Assembly (NCBI RefSeq): GCF_000156195.1
Contig: NZ_GG688322.1
Coordinates: 202,498 to 266,497 of the forward strand
Length of the DNA: 64,000 bases
DNA from: Bacteroides finegoldii DSM 17565
Lineage (GTDB): Bacteria; Bacteroidota; Bacteroidia; Bacteroidales; Bacteroidaceae
Reading direction: 5' to 3'
The notes under the pieces are model-generated. The model did no database searches. It was given only the letters and a program-made list of their open reading frames with translations, and was not told the DNA's origin. Numbering within the stretch: position 1 is the stretch's first letter; each line of letters opens with the position of its first letter. Of the stretch, positions 52,200 through 61,094 are shown piece after piece. The translations under genes and the position numbers were made by a program.

Positions 52200-53087
52200 A
52201 TGAAATCAAAAATGCTTTTATGCTTCCTTTCCCTCTTTATGGCGGCTGCCGGCGCATCGGCCAACGAAAGGATTTATGTCAACCGGGAAGTGACCACGCA
52301 CATCGTCATGCCGGAGAACATCAAGATGGTGGATATTTCCACCACGAAGATTGCCGGCAACCAGTGTACCGACAACATTGTCCGTATAAAACCGTCCTGT
52401 GGAAGCGACTCCATACCGGAGGCAGGCTACAGGGACAACGAGCTACTGGGCACGCTGACGCTTATCGGTGAGCGGCACATCGCACAGTACGACATCCTCT
52501 ATACGCAGTCGCCCCAAATGGCCGCTTCCATCTTCGAGGTGCCTTACAGCCATACGCAGTCCTACATCAACCCGGAGGTCACCATGCCGATGGCGGAAAT
52601 GGCGCGGTATGCGTGGGCGGTCTATGGCAGCGGACGGAAATACAACCAGATTGTGTCAAGAGCGCACGGCATGAAGGCCGTCGTCAACAACATTTACGCC
52701 GTTGGGGACTACTTCTTCATCGACTACTCCCTGCAGAACAAAACGAAGATCGCATACGATATTGAGGAACTGAGGGTGAAGCTGACCGACAAGAAGGAGA
52801 CCAAGGCGACCAACTCGCAGACCATCGAGCTGTCTCCCGTATTCTCCCTGAACCATGTCAGAAAGTTCAAGAAGAGCTACCGCAACGTGCTGGTGCTACC
52901 CAAGCTGACGTTCCCGGACGAGAAGGTCTTGCGGCTGGAGATTTCTGAGAACCAGATCAGCGGACGTGTCATCACGCTGACCATCGAATACGAGGACATC
53001 CTACATGCCGACGGCTTTGATTCGGACATCCTGAAAAACGCGGCCTACTATCCCTATTATTACATCACTTATCCCTCACAGCCATGA
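52200..53087 (+). CDS. traN: Conjugal transfer protein TraN (DUF4138, VirB9-like)
   Basis: 295 aa with a signal peptide (MLLCFLSLFMAAAGASA) and a beta-rich body (VTTHIVMPENIKMVDISTTK; FIDYSLQNKTKIAYDIEELR). TraN forms the periplasmic/outer core with TraM and TraO. It overlaps traO by four bases. Confidence 0.9.
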   Translation: MKSKMLLCFLSLFMAAAGASANERIYVNREVTTHIVMPENIKMVDISTTKIAGNQCTDNIVRIKPSCGSDSIPEAGYRDNELLGTLTLIGERHIAQYDILYTQSPQMAASIFEVPYSHTQSYINPEVTMPMAEMARYAWAVYGSGRKYNQIVSRAHGMKAVVNNIYAVGDYFFIDYSLQNKTKIAYDIEELRVKLTDKKETKATNSQTIELSPVFSLNHVRKFKKSYRNVLVLPKLTFPDEKVLRLEISENQISGRVITLTIEYEDILHADGFDSDILKNAAYYPYYYITYPSQP

Positions 53088-53548
53088 AAAAATTGATATT
53101 CGCTTTATTGTGTGCGGTGGTAACGATTGGTGCGTCCGCACAGGACGGCAAACTGACGGTCAATGCCGGCTTCCTGTTCCCCTCCACGCTCAACGCGACT
53201 GTCGGTTATGAGCATCCGTTGGCCTACGGCAATGCCTTGGAGGTATTCGGTGAGGTCGGCAACCACTGGCGGAAGCCAGATTTTTGGAAAGGTTACTATT
53301 GGGACGGCGGCATCGTGTACAAGCACCGCCTTGCCCGTTACAAGAACGGAATGTTGCGCTTTCGCTTCGGGCCGCAGTTCGGGGCGGTGGAAAGGAAGTT
53401 CTTCCTCGGACTGGAGGGAGGCTTTGAATACAGTTATGTGTTCCGTAACGGATGGGAGTTCTCCCTTACCCAAAAGAACAATGTGAACTTCATACACGGA
53501 GACACGTTCCGAAACGGTATGCTGCTCGGATTCAAGATACCGTTTTAA
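53084..53548 (+). CDS. traO: Conjugal transfer protein TraO
   Basis: 154 aa with a signal peptide (LIFALLCAVVTIGASAQ) and a small beta-barrel-like pattern (TVNAGFLFPSTLNATVGYEH; EFSLTQKNNVNFIHGDTF). Outer-membrane-associated TraO family. ATGA overlap with traN. Confidence 0.88.
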   Translation: MKKLIFALLCAVVTIGASAQDGKLTVNAGFLFPSTLNATVGYEHPLAYGNALEVFGEVGNHWRKPDFWKGYYWDGGIVYKHRLARYKNGMLRFRFGPQFGAVERKFFLGLEGGFEYSYVFRNGWEFSLTQKNNVNFIHGDTFRNGMLLGFKIPF

Positions 53549-53572
53549 CCATCAACAGAAAGGAACACGGAT

Positions 53573-55882
53573 ATGGCATTTGAGGAAACACGGGAACAGC
53601 AGCAGATGTACAACTACTTCCGCAGCTGCATTTACATCTTTCTCATCATAGAGATTGTCATGAACCTGCCGGTGACGGCGGACAACCGCATCACGCAGTT
53701 CCTCCTCGACCTGCTGGGACGTTTCAAGATTTTCAACTCGGTATCGGGCTGTAAGGTGACGGAGCTGGTCTGCATCTGTGTGGTCTGCATCGGCACGAAG
53801 GCTAAGAAGGCCTTGAAGTTCAACGTGAGGACGATGGTCGTCTATCCCGTACTGGCAGGACTGACTTTTGTAGGGTTGTGCTTCGTCTTCCACGGGATGG
53901 ATTTCGGCATCAGTTGGATGGGTTTCCCTGCGAACCGCATCCTCTATGCCGTCTGTTCGGTGGTGGGGACAATGCTGGTGCATCAGGGGCTGGACGGCAT
54001 CGCCAAGTATTACAACTACAAGGTGGGTGAAGACCGCTTCAACTTCGAGAACGAATCCTTCCAACAGTCGGAGGCTTTGGTCAGCAACGACTATTCGGTG
54101 AACATTCCGATGATATACTACTGGAAGCGGAAGATGCACAGGGGCTGGATCAATATCATCAATCCCTTCCGTGGGACGATTGTATTGGGGACGCCGGGTT
54201 CGGGTAAGTCCTTCGGCATCATCGACCCGTTCATCCGGCAGCACGCCGCCAAGGGTTTTGCCATGATGTGCTACGATTTCAAGTTCCCGACACTGGCCAA
54301 GACGCTGTTCTACCAGTTCTGCAAGAACCGCAAGGCAGGGAAACTGCCTGATAATTGCGGATTCCGTATCGTCAACTTTACTGATGTGGAGTATTCCAAC
54401 CGCATCAACCCGATACAGCGGAAGTACATTCCCGACTTGGCGGCGGCTTCGGAAACGGCCGCTACTTTGCTGGCATCCCTGAATAAGGGCGGCGGCGAGA
54501 AGAAAGGCGGATCGGAAGCGTTCTTCACCAACTCAGCGGAGAACTTTCTGGCGGCCATCATCTATTTCTTCGTGAACTTCCACCCGGTCGGGTTCAGGAA
54601 CGGGAAGCGGCTGAAACGGTTTGTCTCACTGGAGGGAAAGAAACTGGAACTGGTGATACGGAACTGGGATGATTTCAATGCCGTCAACGAGGAAGGGAAC
54701 GTGGTGCTGGACTTCGTGGATGAAAACGGGAATGATGTTTCTACCGATGAAGACCGTATGTTTGTGGAGCTGAACGGTTTTTCCTATAAAGACCGGACAG
54801 GGAAACGGATTGTCATTGACCGCTGCTGGTATGAGGACGAGGAGGGCAACGAGGTGGAGCCTGACACCGTTACGGGCGAGTATTCGGACATGCCACATGT
54901 GCTGTCGTTCCTTGGCAGACCCTACGACCAGGTTTTCAACATTCTGATGCAGGATGACAAGATAGCTTCTCTGATGGCGCCGTTCAAGAGTGCCTACGAG
55001 AATAAAGCGAACGACCAGCTGGAAGGCATGGTGGGCACGCTCCGCGTGAATGCCGCCCGGCTGGTGTCACCGGAAGCCTACTGGGTGTTTACCGGGGATG
55101 ATTTTGACTTGAAGATTTCAGACAGGGAGCATCCGAGCTACCTCGTGATTGCCAACGACCCGGAAAAGGAGCAGGTCATCGGTTCGCTGAACGCCCTCGT
55201 GCTCAACCGCCTGATAACACGGGTCAACTCCAAAGGAAACATCCCGGTGAGCATCATCGTGGACGAGCTGCCCACCCTGTACTTCCACAAGATAGACCGT
55301 CTTATCGGTACGGCACGCTCCAACAAGGTGGCCGTGACGCTGGGCTTTCAGGAACTTCCACAGCTGGAGGCGGACTATGGCAAGGTGGGGATGCAGAAGA
55401 TAATCACCACTTGCGGCAATATCTTCATGGGTGCGGCACGCAACAAGGAGACCTTGGAATGGGCGCAGAATGACGTTTTCGGCAAGGCGAAGCAGACCTC
55501 ACGCTCCATCTCCATCAACGACCAGAAGGTCTCCACCACCATATCGGAGAAGATGGACTACCTCGTCCCGGCGGCGAAGATTGCGGACATGGCTACCGGC
55601 TGGCTGGCAGGCCAGGCGGCACGCGACTTCACGGCCACGGACGAAAGGATGCTCAACCGTTTCGACATAGAGCAGTCGGAAGAGTTCAAGACCACGAAGT
55701 ATTTCTGCAAGACGCACTTCGACATGAAGAAGATAAAGGAGGAGGAAGACCACTACGTTCCGCTTCCTAAAATCTACGAGTTCAAGAATGACCGGGAGAA
55801 AGAAATCATGCTGAACCGCAATTTCAAACGGGTCAACCAGGAGGTCGAGGATATGGTCAGGGAACTGTTGGGCATGGGATGA
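53573..55882 (+). CDS. mobC: Type IV coupling protein (VirD4/MobC type)
   Basis: 769 aa. N-terminal membrane segments (IYIFLIIEIVMNLPV; FVGLCFVFHGMDFGI; AVCSVVGTMLVHQGL) are followed by the ATPase domain: Walker A VLGTPGSGKSFGII near residue 206, Walker B VSIIVDELPTLYFHK near 562, and LGFQELPQLEADYGK. It docks the relaxase-DNA complex to the channel. In Bacteroides elements this gene is often called MobC or TraG-like. It lies at the end of the tra gene row, next to traX. Confidence 0.92.
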   Translation: MAFEETREQQQMYNYFRSCIYIFLIIEIVMNLPVTADNRITQFLLDLLGRFKIFNSVSGCKVTELVCICVVCIGTKAKKALKFNVRTMVVYPVLAGLTFVGLCFVFHGMDFGISWMGFPANRILYAVCSVVGTMLVHQGLDGIAKYYNYKVGEDRFNFENESFQQSEALVSNDYSVNIPMIYYWKRKMHRGWINIINPFRGTIVLGTPGSGKSFGIIDPFIRQHAAKGFAMMCYDFKFPTLAKTLFYQFCKNRKAGKLPDNCGFRIVNFTDVEYSNRINPIQRKYIPDLAAASETAATLLASLNKGGGEKKGGSEAFFTNSAENFLAAIIYFFVNFHPVGFRNGKRLKRFVSLEGKKLELVIRNWDDFNAVNEEGNVVLDFVDENGNDVSTDEDRMFVELNGFSYKDRTGKRIVIDRCWYEDEEGNEVEPDTVTGEYSDMPHVLSFLGRPYDQVFNILMQDDKIASLMAPFKSAYENKANDQLEGMVGTLRVNAARLVSPEAYWVFTGDDFDLKISDREHPSYLVIANDPEKEQVIGSLNALVLNRLITRVNSKGNIPVSIIVDELPTLYFHKIDRLIGTARSNKVAVTLGFQELPQLEADYGKVGMQKIITTCGNIFMGAARNKETLEWAQNDVFGKAKQTSRSISINDQKVSTTISEKMDYLVPAAKIADMATGWLAGQAARDFTATDERMLNRFDIEQSEEFKTTKYFCKTHFDMKKIKEEEDHYVPLPKIYEFKNDREKEIMLNRNFKRVNQEVEDMVRELLGMG

Positions 55883-55888
55883 TAGCTT

Positions 55889-56596
55889 ATGGATGTGTCA
55901 GGTACATTACATGGATTCTCTGCCCTGCCGAAACTGAGTGGCAGCGCATTGAAGGTCATTGCTGTTCTTTCAATGGTGGTTGACCACTCGGCTTATTACC
56001 TGCTGGAAGATGGCACATTGCTTTATGAAACGATGCGTTGCATCGGACGTATCGCTTTTCCGGTGTTCGCTTTCTTGATTGCGGAGGGCTTCCGGCACAC
56101 CCGAAACCGAAGAAGATATTTTTTGCAGCTCCTGCTTTTCGCCGTAATCAGTGAAGTGCCGTGGTATCTGCTGGATGGAGCGGACGGTACGCATAACGTG
56201 ATGTTCACTTTGGCTTTGGGAATAACAGCTTTAGCCGCTTTTGAGAAACTACATGAGTACCGCGTATTTTGCTGTTGTGTAATCCTAATGATAGCGTGGC
56301 TGGCCGCATGGTTAGGTGTGGATTACGAATGGAGAGGCATATTGATGATAGTCATCTTTTACTTGTTGGGATGTAGTTACAAGTATGCTTCTCCCTTTGG
56401 TAGAATGACGCAGTTGTTCTGTGCTTTTCCGCTCATAATGCACTACGGGATAGCTGGGGCATTGCTTGCGTGTATGGTACTCTGCTTATATGATGGAACA
56501 AGAGGATTCATACATGGTAATACAGCAAAGTATGGGTTCTATTCTTTTTATCCGGCGCATCTTATGGTTATCTTTGGTCTCGCGAATTGGTGGTAG
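55889..56596 (+). CDS. TraX family membrane protein
   Basis: 235 aa polytopic protein with eight or so hydrophobic stretches. The TraX signature is seen: LKVIAVLSMVVDHSAYYLLE near the start, RCIGRIAFPVFAFLIAEGFR, then HNVMFTLALGITALAAFEKL. TraX acetylates F pilin in plasmid F; in Bacteroidetes elements its role is unproven. A six-base gap separates it from the coupling protein gene. Confidence 0.85.
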   Translation: MDVSGTLHGFSALPKLSGSALKVIAVLSMVVDHSAYYLLEDGTLLYETMRCIGRIAFPVFAFLIAEGFRHTRNRRRYFLQLLLFAVISEVPWYLLDGADGTHNVMFTLALGITALAAFEKLHEYRVFCCCVILMIAWLAAWLGVDYEWRGILMIVIFYLLGCSYKYASPFGRMTQLFCAFPLIMHYGIAGALLACMVLCLYDGTRGFIHGNTAKYGFYSFYPAHLMVIFGLANWW

Positions 56597-56663
56597 AGAG
56601 GTAATGTACATACAAATTAAATGTATGTTCTCTTCTACCACCAAAATTGTGAGAATCATCATA

Positions 56664-56948
56664 TCAAAGATTCTGGATAAGGTCCTCCTTTATTGATTCG
56701 CATAGTGTTTTATACAAAATCCTTTTATTTTCAGGAATATCCTCTTCTGAAATGCTGAATAATAAAAGATAAGACTCTGGAATTTTCAGCGCGTTGCATA
56801 TTTTAGCAATGGTGCTTTTAGAAGGAAACGTACCTCCGGATTCTATGCTACACAATGCATTTGCTGAAATTCCGCACAGATTAGACAATTCTTTTTGGGA
56901 AATATCTTTTCTCTTTCTAAGTAATTTTATGGCATTTCCTATATCCAT
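56664..56948 (-). CDS. XRE-family helix-turn-helix regulator
   Basis: 94 aa. The HTH is in residues 6-60: LRKRKDISQKELSNLCGISA followed by NALCSIESGGTFPSKSTIAK. It has the typical size of a small phage or toxin-antitoxin-type repressor. It lies last in a leftward, AT-rich group of three genes inserted into the GC-richer conjugation region, and may control that group. Confidence 0.85.
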   Translation of the reverse strand: MDIGNAIKLLRKRKDISQKELSNLCGISANALCSIESGGTFPSKSTIAKICNALKIPESYLLLFSISEEDIPENKRILYKTLCESIKEDLIQNL

Positions 56949-56960
56949 AATCTTTGTTGT

Positions 56961-57143
56961 TTATAAATGGCCACAGAACAGCTTTATAAGCGTAGGTGCA
57001 ATTTCGATTAGTTTGAACAATAGAGGCAAAATTTCTTCAGCTCTATTTTTGTCATATTGTTCAATAATCTGAATGACTTCTGTTTTACACTCTTCCGTGA
57101 GGTTACTGTTTTTTATTTCTTTTAAAATACCTTCTTTGTTCAT
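56961..57143 (-). CDS. 60-aa hypothetical protein of the AT-rich insert
   Basis: Charged helical N-terminal half (ILKEIKNSNLTEECKTEVIQ) and a hydrophobic end (ILPLLFKLIEIAPTLIKLFC). Family unknown. It lies between the regulator and the 247-aa gene, in the same direction, and is preceded by an A/T-rich spacer. Confidence 0.6.
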   Translation of the reverse strand: MNKEGILKEIKNSNLTEECKTEVIQIIEQYDKNRAEEILPLLFKLIEIAPTLIKLFCGHL

Positions 57144-57166
57144 AAAAAATAATTTGAATAGTAAAA

Positions 57167-57910
57167 TTAATTATAGGATGCAATTTTCTTTTTACTATTA
57201 AAATCATCGTCAGAGTCAGAAGAGAATATATGATACCTTGCGGCTACATAGATATTTCTTATAAGGAAATTTATGTGCCATCCTTGTTTAACATAGGTTG
57301 ATTTCGCTATGTAATAATAGCTTTGAATAACAGCATCTAATACTTGGTTTTCCAGTCGGAATTTTTCATTAGCAGAATAAACCTCATAAGTAGGTCTAAT
57401 TGCGAAACCTAAAGGATGGAAAGCTAATTCTTTTTTATCTACTGTTATTTTTTCAAACAAATCCGTCAATCGAGTAATATATGCGGATAGTTTGGAAGGT
57501 GTTTCATTTTTTACTTTTTCCTTAAAGACTTCTATCAAATGTTCGACATCAATGTCTGACCATTTCGAAGGCTCTCTTTGTAAATTCTTGTTTTTAAAGA
57601 GTTCAATAAACTGCTTGAAACTACTTAGTTCTTTTGGGGGAAGTTTGCTAACGTTGCGAAGAGAACTAATAAAATAACTTCGGATTTTTCGCACATAGGC
57701 TTCTGCGAAAATCTCAAGCCTTTTTTCATCTATACAAAGGCTTGACGTATCATCAATATTATCATACCCATTCGCCCTTAGCAATGAGGCTAATGCGCAC
57801 ATTGGTACATTCATAACCTTTTGGATTACATCTAAAGAGGTCATGAACGTTCCAGCCTTTTCTTCTGATAAGATTGACTTTGTGACTTGTATGTTTGAAA
57901 GTAAATCCAT
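57167..57910 (-). CDS. 247-aa hypothetical protein, first gene of the AT-rich insert
   Basis: Soluble, helical, Lys/Ser-rich, no signal peptide. The N-terminal region (TSLDVIQKVMNVPMCALASL) looks like a degenerate HTH, and a metal-peptidase-like signature is not seen. Parts such as NVPMCALASLLRANGYDNID are reminiscent of XRE-like cores. Strongly AT-rich compared with the neighbouring tra genes, a sign of separate acquisition. A good promoter lies right in front, leaving almost no untranslated leader. Function unknown; cargo such as phage or plasmid exclusion is one possibility. Confidence 0.7.
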   Translation of the reverse strand: MDLLSNIQVTKSILSEEKAGTFMTSLDVIQKVMNVPMCALASLLRANGYDNIDDTSSLCIDEKRLEIFAEAYVRKIRSYFISSLRNVSKLPPKELSSFKQFIELFKNKNLQREPSKWSDIDVEHLIEVFKEKVKNETPSKLSAYITRLTDLFEKITVDKKELAFHPLGFAIRPTYEVYSANEKFRLENQVLDAVIQSYYYIAKSTYVKQGWHINFLIRNIYVAARYHIFSSDSDDDFNSKKKIASYN

Positions 57911-57917
57911 TTGCCTG

Positions 57918-57948
57918 CAAATATACGATAAAAGTTTTATATTACAAA
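57918..57948 (-). promoter_or_regulatory. Complete Bacteroides promoter for the AT-rich insert
   Basis: On the minus strand TTTG (57948-57945), a 19-base spacer, and TATATTTG (57925-57918). Transcription would start about two to five bases before the start codon at 57910, so the message is nearly leaderless. Confidence 0.65.
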
Positions 57949-58045
57949 TGAAATTCGTAAAAAATACAACTATAACTTGTATTTGACTTATATCACATTC
58001 TTAAGTACTGCAAAATCAATTGAAAAAGATATTATTCTGAAAATG

Positions 58046-58684
58046 CTATAATGTTTTCAGTACCCGTATTACTTCACGAATATAATTGGGGTCTTCCGCA
58101 TAGCCAATATCCCTTAACCACACGAGGTAGTTGCCACCTTTATACCGGTACTGTACCTTCGTATAATAAGCACGTACACTTTCCGTCCAATGCCCAAACT
58201 CGAAGTATTGTCCTGTCAGTGGATTGGTCAAGCCAAAAAGATTGTTCCGGTTGCGACAGACTTTTGAACGGAACCACCCCGTTTCTAAAATGGCCTGTGC
58301 CAATACTATTTTCGGATGGCGGATGCCGTTGTTTACTATTTCTTTATAGAGATTAGGAATTGTCAGTTCGGGAAGTCCTGCATCCGGTGTCGCCGGATTT
58401 ACTTTTTCCGACTTTCCCGTTGTCACTTTCAGGGACATCCTTTTGTCACCTTTTCGGGCTTTGGGAGCATTGACAGCTTGGCCGTCCTTTGGAACAGTCA
58501 CCGTGTCTTTCCCTATAGTTTCAGTGCAGTTAACTGATGTTTCTCCCTTATTATCAGCACTTATGGTACTATTCATAACCGGAGGCAGCTGGACTTCCGT
58601 CTCTTTGGTAATCGTGTAGAACTGTGCGGATGCCGCTATAGGCAGCAGCATCGCGGTGAACATTGTCAGAATAGTGTTGCGCAT
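58046..58684 (-). CDS. Secreted glucosaminidase-type muramidase of the element
   Basis: 212 aa with a signal peptide (ILTMFTAMLLPIAASAQ), a Ser/Thr/Lys-rich linker (about 25-105), and a glucosaminidase domain: HPKIVLAQAILETGWFRSKV followed by NNLFGLTNPLTGQY, with the catalytic Glu in ILETG near residue 138. It would locally cut peptidoglycan so the transfer channel can cross the wall. It reads leftwards, against the neighbouring DNA-processing genes, and is GC-typical for the element. Confidence 0.88.
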   Translation of the reverse strand: MRNTILTMFTAMLLPIAASAQFYTITKETEVQLPPVMNSTISADNKGETSVNCTETIGKDTVTVPKDGQAVNAPKARKGDKRMSLKVTTGKSEKVNPATPDAGLPELTIPNLYKEIVNNGIRHPKIVLAQAILETGWFRSKVCRNRNNLFGLTNPLTGQYFEFGHWTESVRAYYTKVQYRYKGGNYLVWLRDIGYAEDPNYIREVIRVLKTL

Positions 58685-58766
58685 TTCTTTTTCAGGGGGT
58701 TACAGCAAATAATTTTGTGGCATCCAACGGCCACGGCCGCAAAATTAACAGCTCAACAACAGTCAA

Positions 58767-59552
58767 ATGGAATTACACAACAGAAATCAATCCGAACAGC
58801 TGCCATACGAGAAACTGGCACTGTTGGGCATCGACCGTGAAAAGGCCGACAATCTGCCCCAAGAGGTAAAGGAAAGGCTGGTATCCGGAGAGGTCACACC
58901 GCTGATGCAGGTGTCGATAAGTGCCCGAAACGGTGACGTGATCACGTTGCCGCTCAAACTACAGATGACCGCCGACAAGGACGGCAATCCCGCCCTCTTA
59001 GCCTACCCGGTACGGGCGGAACTCGAAACGGAACGGAACAAGGTACTCCGACTGACACCCCAGGAAGCCGAACGGCTGGCCAAAGGCGAGGTACTTCAAA
59101 AAGCCGTGGAGGTGAACGGCGAGAAAACACAGCAGTACCTACAGCTCGACCCGGAAACGAAATCGGTCATCCACCGCAGGGTGACGGACATCGAAATGGA
59201 ACGGAAACTCAAAGACATGGAGAAGGTAAACGACATCGAACTGGGCACGCAGCAGAAGCAGCAGGTACGGGACGGCAAGCCCGTGGAGCTGAACGTGGGC
59301 GGCGAGAAGGTCTCCGTGGGCATCGATCTCAAAGAGCCACAGGGGTTCAAGCTCATCAAGGGCGACATGAAGGAATGGGAAAGGCAGCAGAAGCTCCGCT
59401 ACGACGACCTGCACCCCGAATACCTCGGCCTCGTGATGACCGACAAGAACCGCTGGGAGTACCAGCAGGTGGTGGACGCACAATCCAAGGAGCGTGCCCT
59501 GACGCTCAAACCATTGCGTGAAGAGAATATCGGTAACGGTCTTAAACGCTGA
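58767..59552 (+). CDS. DUF4099/DUF3945-like element protein
   Basis: 261 aa, charged and soluble. The N-terminal 80 residues ([20 protein letters not shown]) are DUF4099-like. The later segment [20 protein letters not shown] is like DUF3945 proteins of Bacteroides elements, which often sit beside topoisomerase or primase genes. Function unknown. It starts a rightward set of five or more DNA-metabolism-like genes. Confidence 0.75.
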   Translation: MELHNRNQSEQLPYEKLALLGIDREKADNLPQEVKERLVSGEVTPLMQVSISARNGDVITLPLKLQMTADKDGNPALLAYPVRAELETERNKVLRLTPQEAERLAKGEVLQKAVEVNGEKTQQYLQLDPETKSVIHRRVTDIEMERKLKDMEKVNDIELGTQQKQQVRDGKPVELNVGGEKVSVGIDLKEPQGFKLIKGDMKEWERQQKLRYDDLHPEYLGLVMTDKNRWEYQQVVDAQSKERALTLKPLREENIGNGLKR

Positions 59553-59557
59553 CAGCT

Positions 59558-60832
59558 ATGGCAAAGAAGAAAGAGACGGATGAAAACACCGGACTCGTCA
59601 GGCAGTTCGATGACATGAAGAAGAAGCATCCCGACGCGATGCTCCTTTTCAGGACGGGCGACTTCTATGAGATATACCGGCAGGACGCGGTGAAGGCCGC
59701 CGCCATACTTGCTATAACCCTCACCGACAGGATTATTCCCGGCGAGAAGGAACCCATGAAGATGACCATGTTCCCATACAACAAGCTCGACACCTACCTG
59801 CCCAAACTCATACGCGCAGGGACGAGGGTCGCCATTTGCGACAAGGTGGAAGACCCCAAGCTGACGAAGATGGCGAAGGAGGGCGTGAAAAAGGAACAAA
59901 CCCAATCAAATCATTCAGATATGGCAAAGAAGAAAAAGGAACAGGCCGCGCAGGAAGAGCCTGTCCGGACAGTGAAGAACGCAGCCGGGGAGAAACCTGC
60001 CAAGGAAGAGAAAACCGGGACCGCCGTGAAGACCAAGGACGGTGAAGAAGCCAAAGAGAAACAGGAGCGTAAGCCGCGCGAGCCGCAGATGGTGACAGCC
60101 AACGGAGAGAAAGTGACCCACGGCCATGCCTACCAGAGCAAGACCAACCCGGAGGAATGGTACTTCACCGCCAAGATGGACGGGCAGCAGCTGAAACCGC
60201 AGCGGATGGATGCCGCCGACCTCGCCGCCTACCAGAAGAAGGAGCTGACGGTACCGCAGCTGATGGAGCGTTATTACCCGACCAAGCTGATGCCGAAAGT
60301 GCCGGAAGAGGCGTTCAGGATGCCCAAGTCGATTGCCGGGCCGGAAGGCAGCATCACCGTGGAGAAGTTCAACGTGTACAAGGAGAAGGACGAGCAGCGT
60401 CCCGACTTCGGCAAATACAAGTTCTACGCGCAGGTCGGCGAGGCCAAGATGTCCGCCGTCGCTTCCCGTCAGGACCTGAACGCCTACTTTGACCGGGTGG
60501 TGACACCTGAAAAGCTGGTGGAGCGGAACTTCGGCGAACGCCTGCACCTGAAATCAGCCTACGAGAAATACCGTCTTCCCGAAGGCGTTGACCAGAATGG
60601 CGTCCGTGTGGCCAAAGACCGTGCCGACAACAAGTGGAAGGTATCGGTGGACATGGGTGAGAAAGGGCGCACCACCAGGCAGGAAATCTCCTTCGACGAC
60701 GGCTATTCCCTCTTCAAGGCGAAGACCGCCACACGGGAGCAGATAGCCGCCAAGTACCTGAACACGGAAATCACCGGGCTGCTCGCAGCGAATACCGCCA
60801 AGGTGGAGAAATCCGCCTCCATGAAAATGTAA
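59558..60832 (+). CDS. MutS domain I-containing element protein
   Basis: 424 aa. Residues about 15-105 match the N-terminal mismatch-recognition domain of MutS ([20 protein letters not shown], then [12 protein letters not shown]). There is no MutS ATPase part. A Lys/Glu/Ala-rich linker follows, then a second part of 270 residues with motifs [20 protein letters not shown] and [20 protein letters not shown]. The linker contains an internal ATG (59922) giving [11 protein letters not shown], strikingly like the true start [11 protein letters not shown], so the gene may be an old fusion or have a second start. Confidence 0.75.
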   Translation: MAKKKETDENTGLVRQFDDMKKKHPDAMLLFRTGDFYEIYRQDAVKAAAILAITLTDRIIPGEKEPMKMTMFPYNKLDTYLPKLIRAGTRVAICDKVEDPKLTKMAKEGVKKEQTQSNHSDMAKKKKEQAAQEEPVRTVKNAAGEKPAKEEKTGTAVKTKDGEEAKEKQERKPREPQMVTANGEKVTHGHAYQSKTNPEEWYFTAKMDGQQLKPQRMDAADLAAYQKKELTVPQLMERYYPTKLMPKVPEEAFRMPKSIAGPEGSITVEKFNVYKEKDEQRPDFGKYKFYAQVGEAKMSAVASRQDLNAYFDRVVTPEKLVERNFGERLHLKSAYEKYRLPEGVDQNGVRVAKDRADNKWKVSVDMGEKGRTTRQEISFDDGYSLFKAKTATREQIAAKYLNTEITGLLAANTAKVEKSASMKM

Positions 60833-60866
60833 ACCAATTCGTCAAACCATAAACAAGAACAATATT

Positions 60867-61094
60867 ATGTCAGCAATGAAACATGAGGAGCTTGTGCAGC
60901 TCCTTCAGGAAGGCAAGATTGGGCACCTCCGTTTTGTCATGGAGGGTGACAACGCACGGGAGTATCTGGAATGGTGCCGCTCGCACGGCACAGACCCGTC
61001 CGACGAGTCGGCGGAGTTTTATGTCGAACAGACGGACATCGAGCAGATGGACCGCCAGATGATGGATGACGAGGACTATGGCATCTGGAACTGA
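60867..61094 (+). CDS. 75-aa hypothetical acidic protein
   Basis: Acidic small protein (HEELVQLLQEGKIGHLRFVM; EQTDIEQMDRQMMDDEDYGI), no membrane helix. Its last 29 bases overlap the start of the ArdC-like gene, which implies coupled translation. Family not recognised; such small genes usually travel with ArdC-like genes in these elements. Confidence 0.65.
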   Translation: MSAMKHEELVQLLQEGKIGHLRFVMEGDNAREYLEWCRSHGTDPSDESAEFYVEQTDIEQMDRQMMDDEDYGIWN

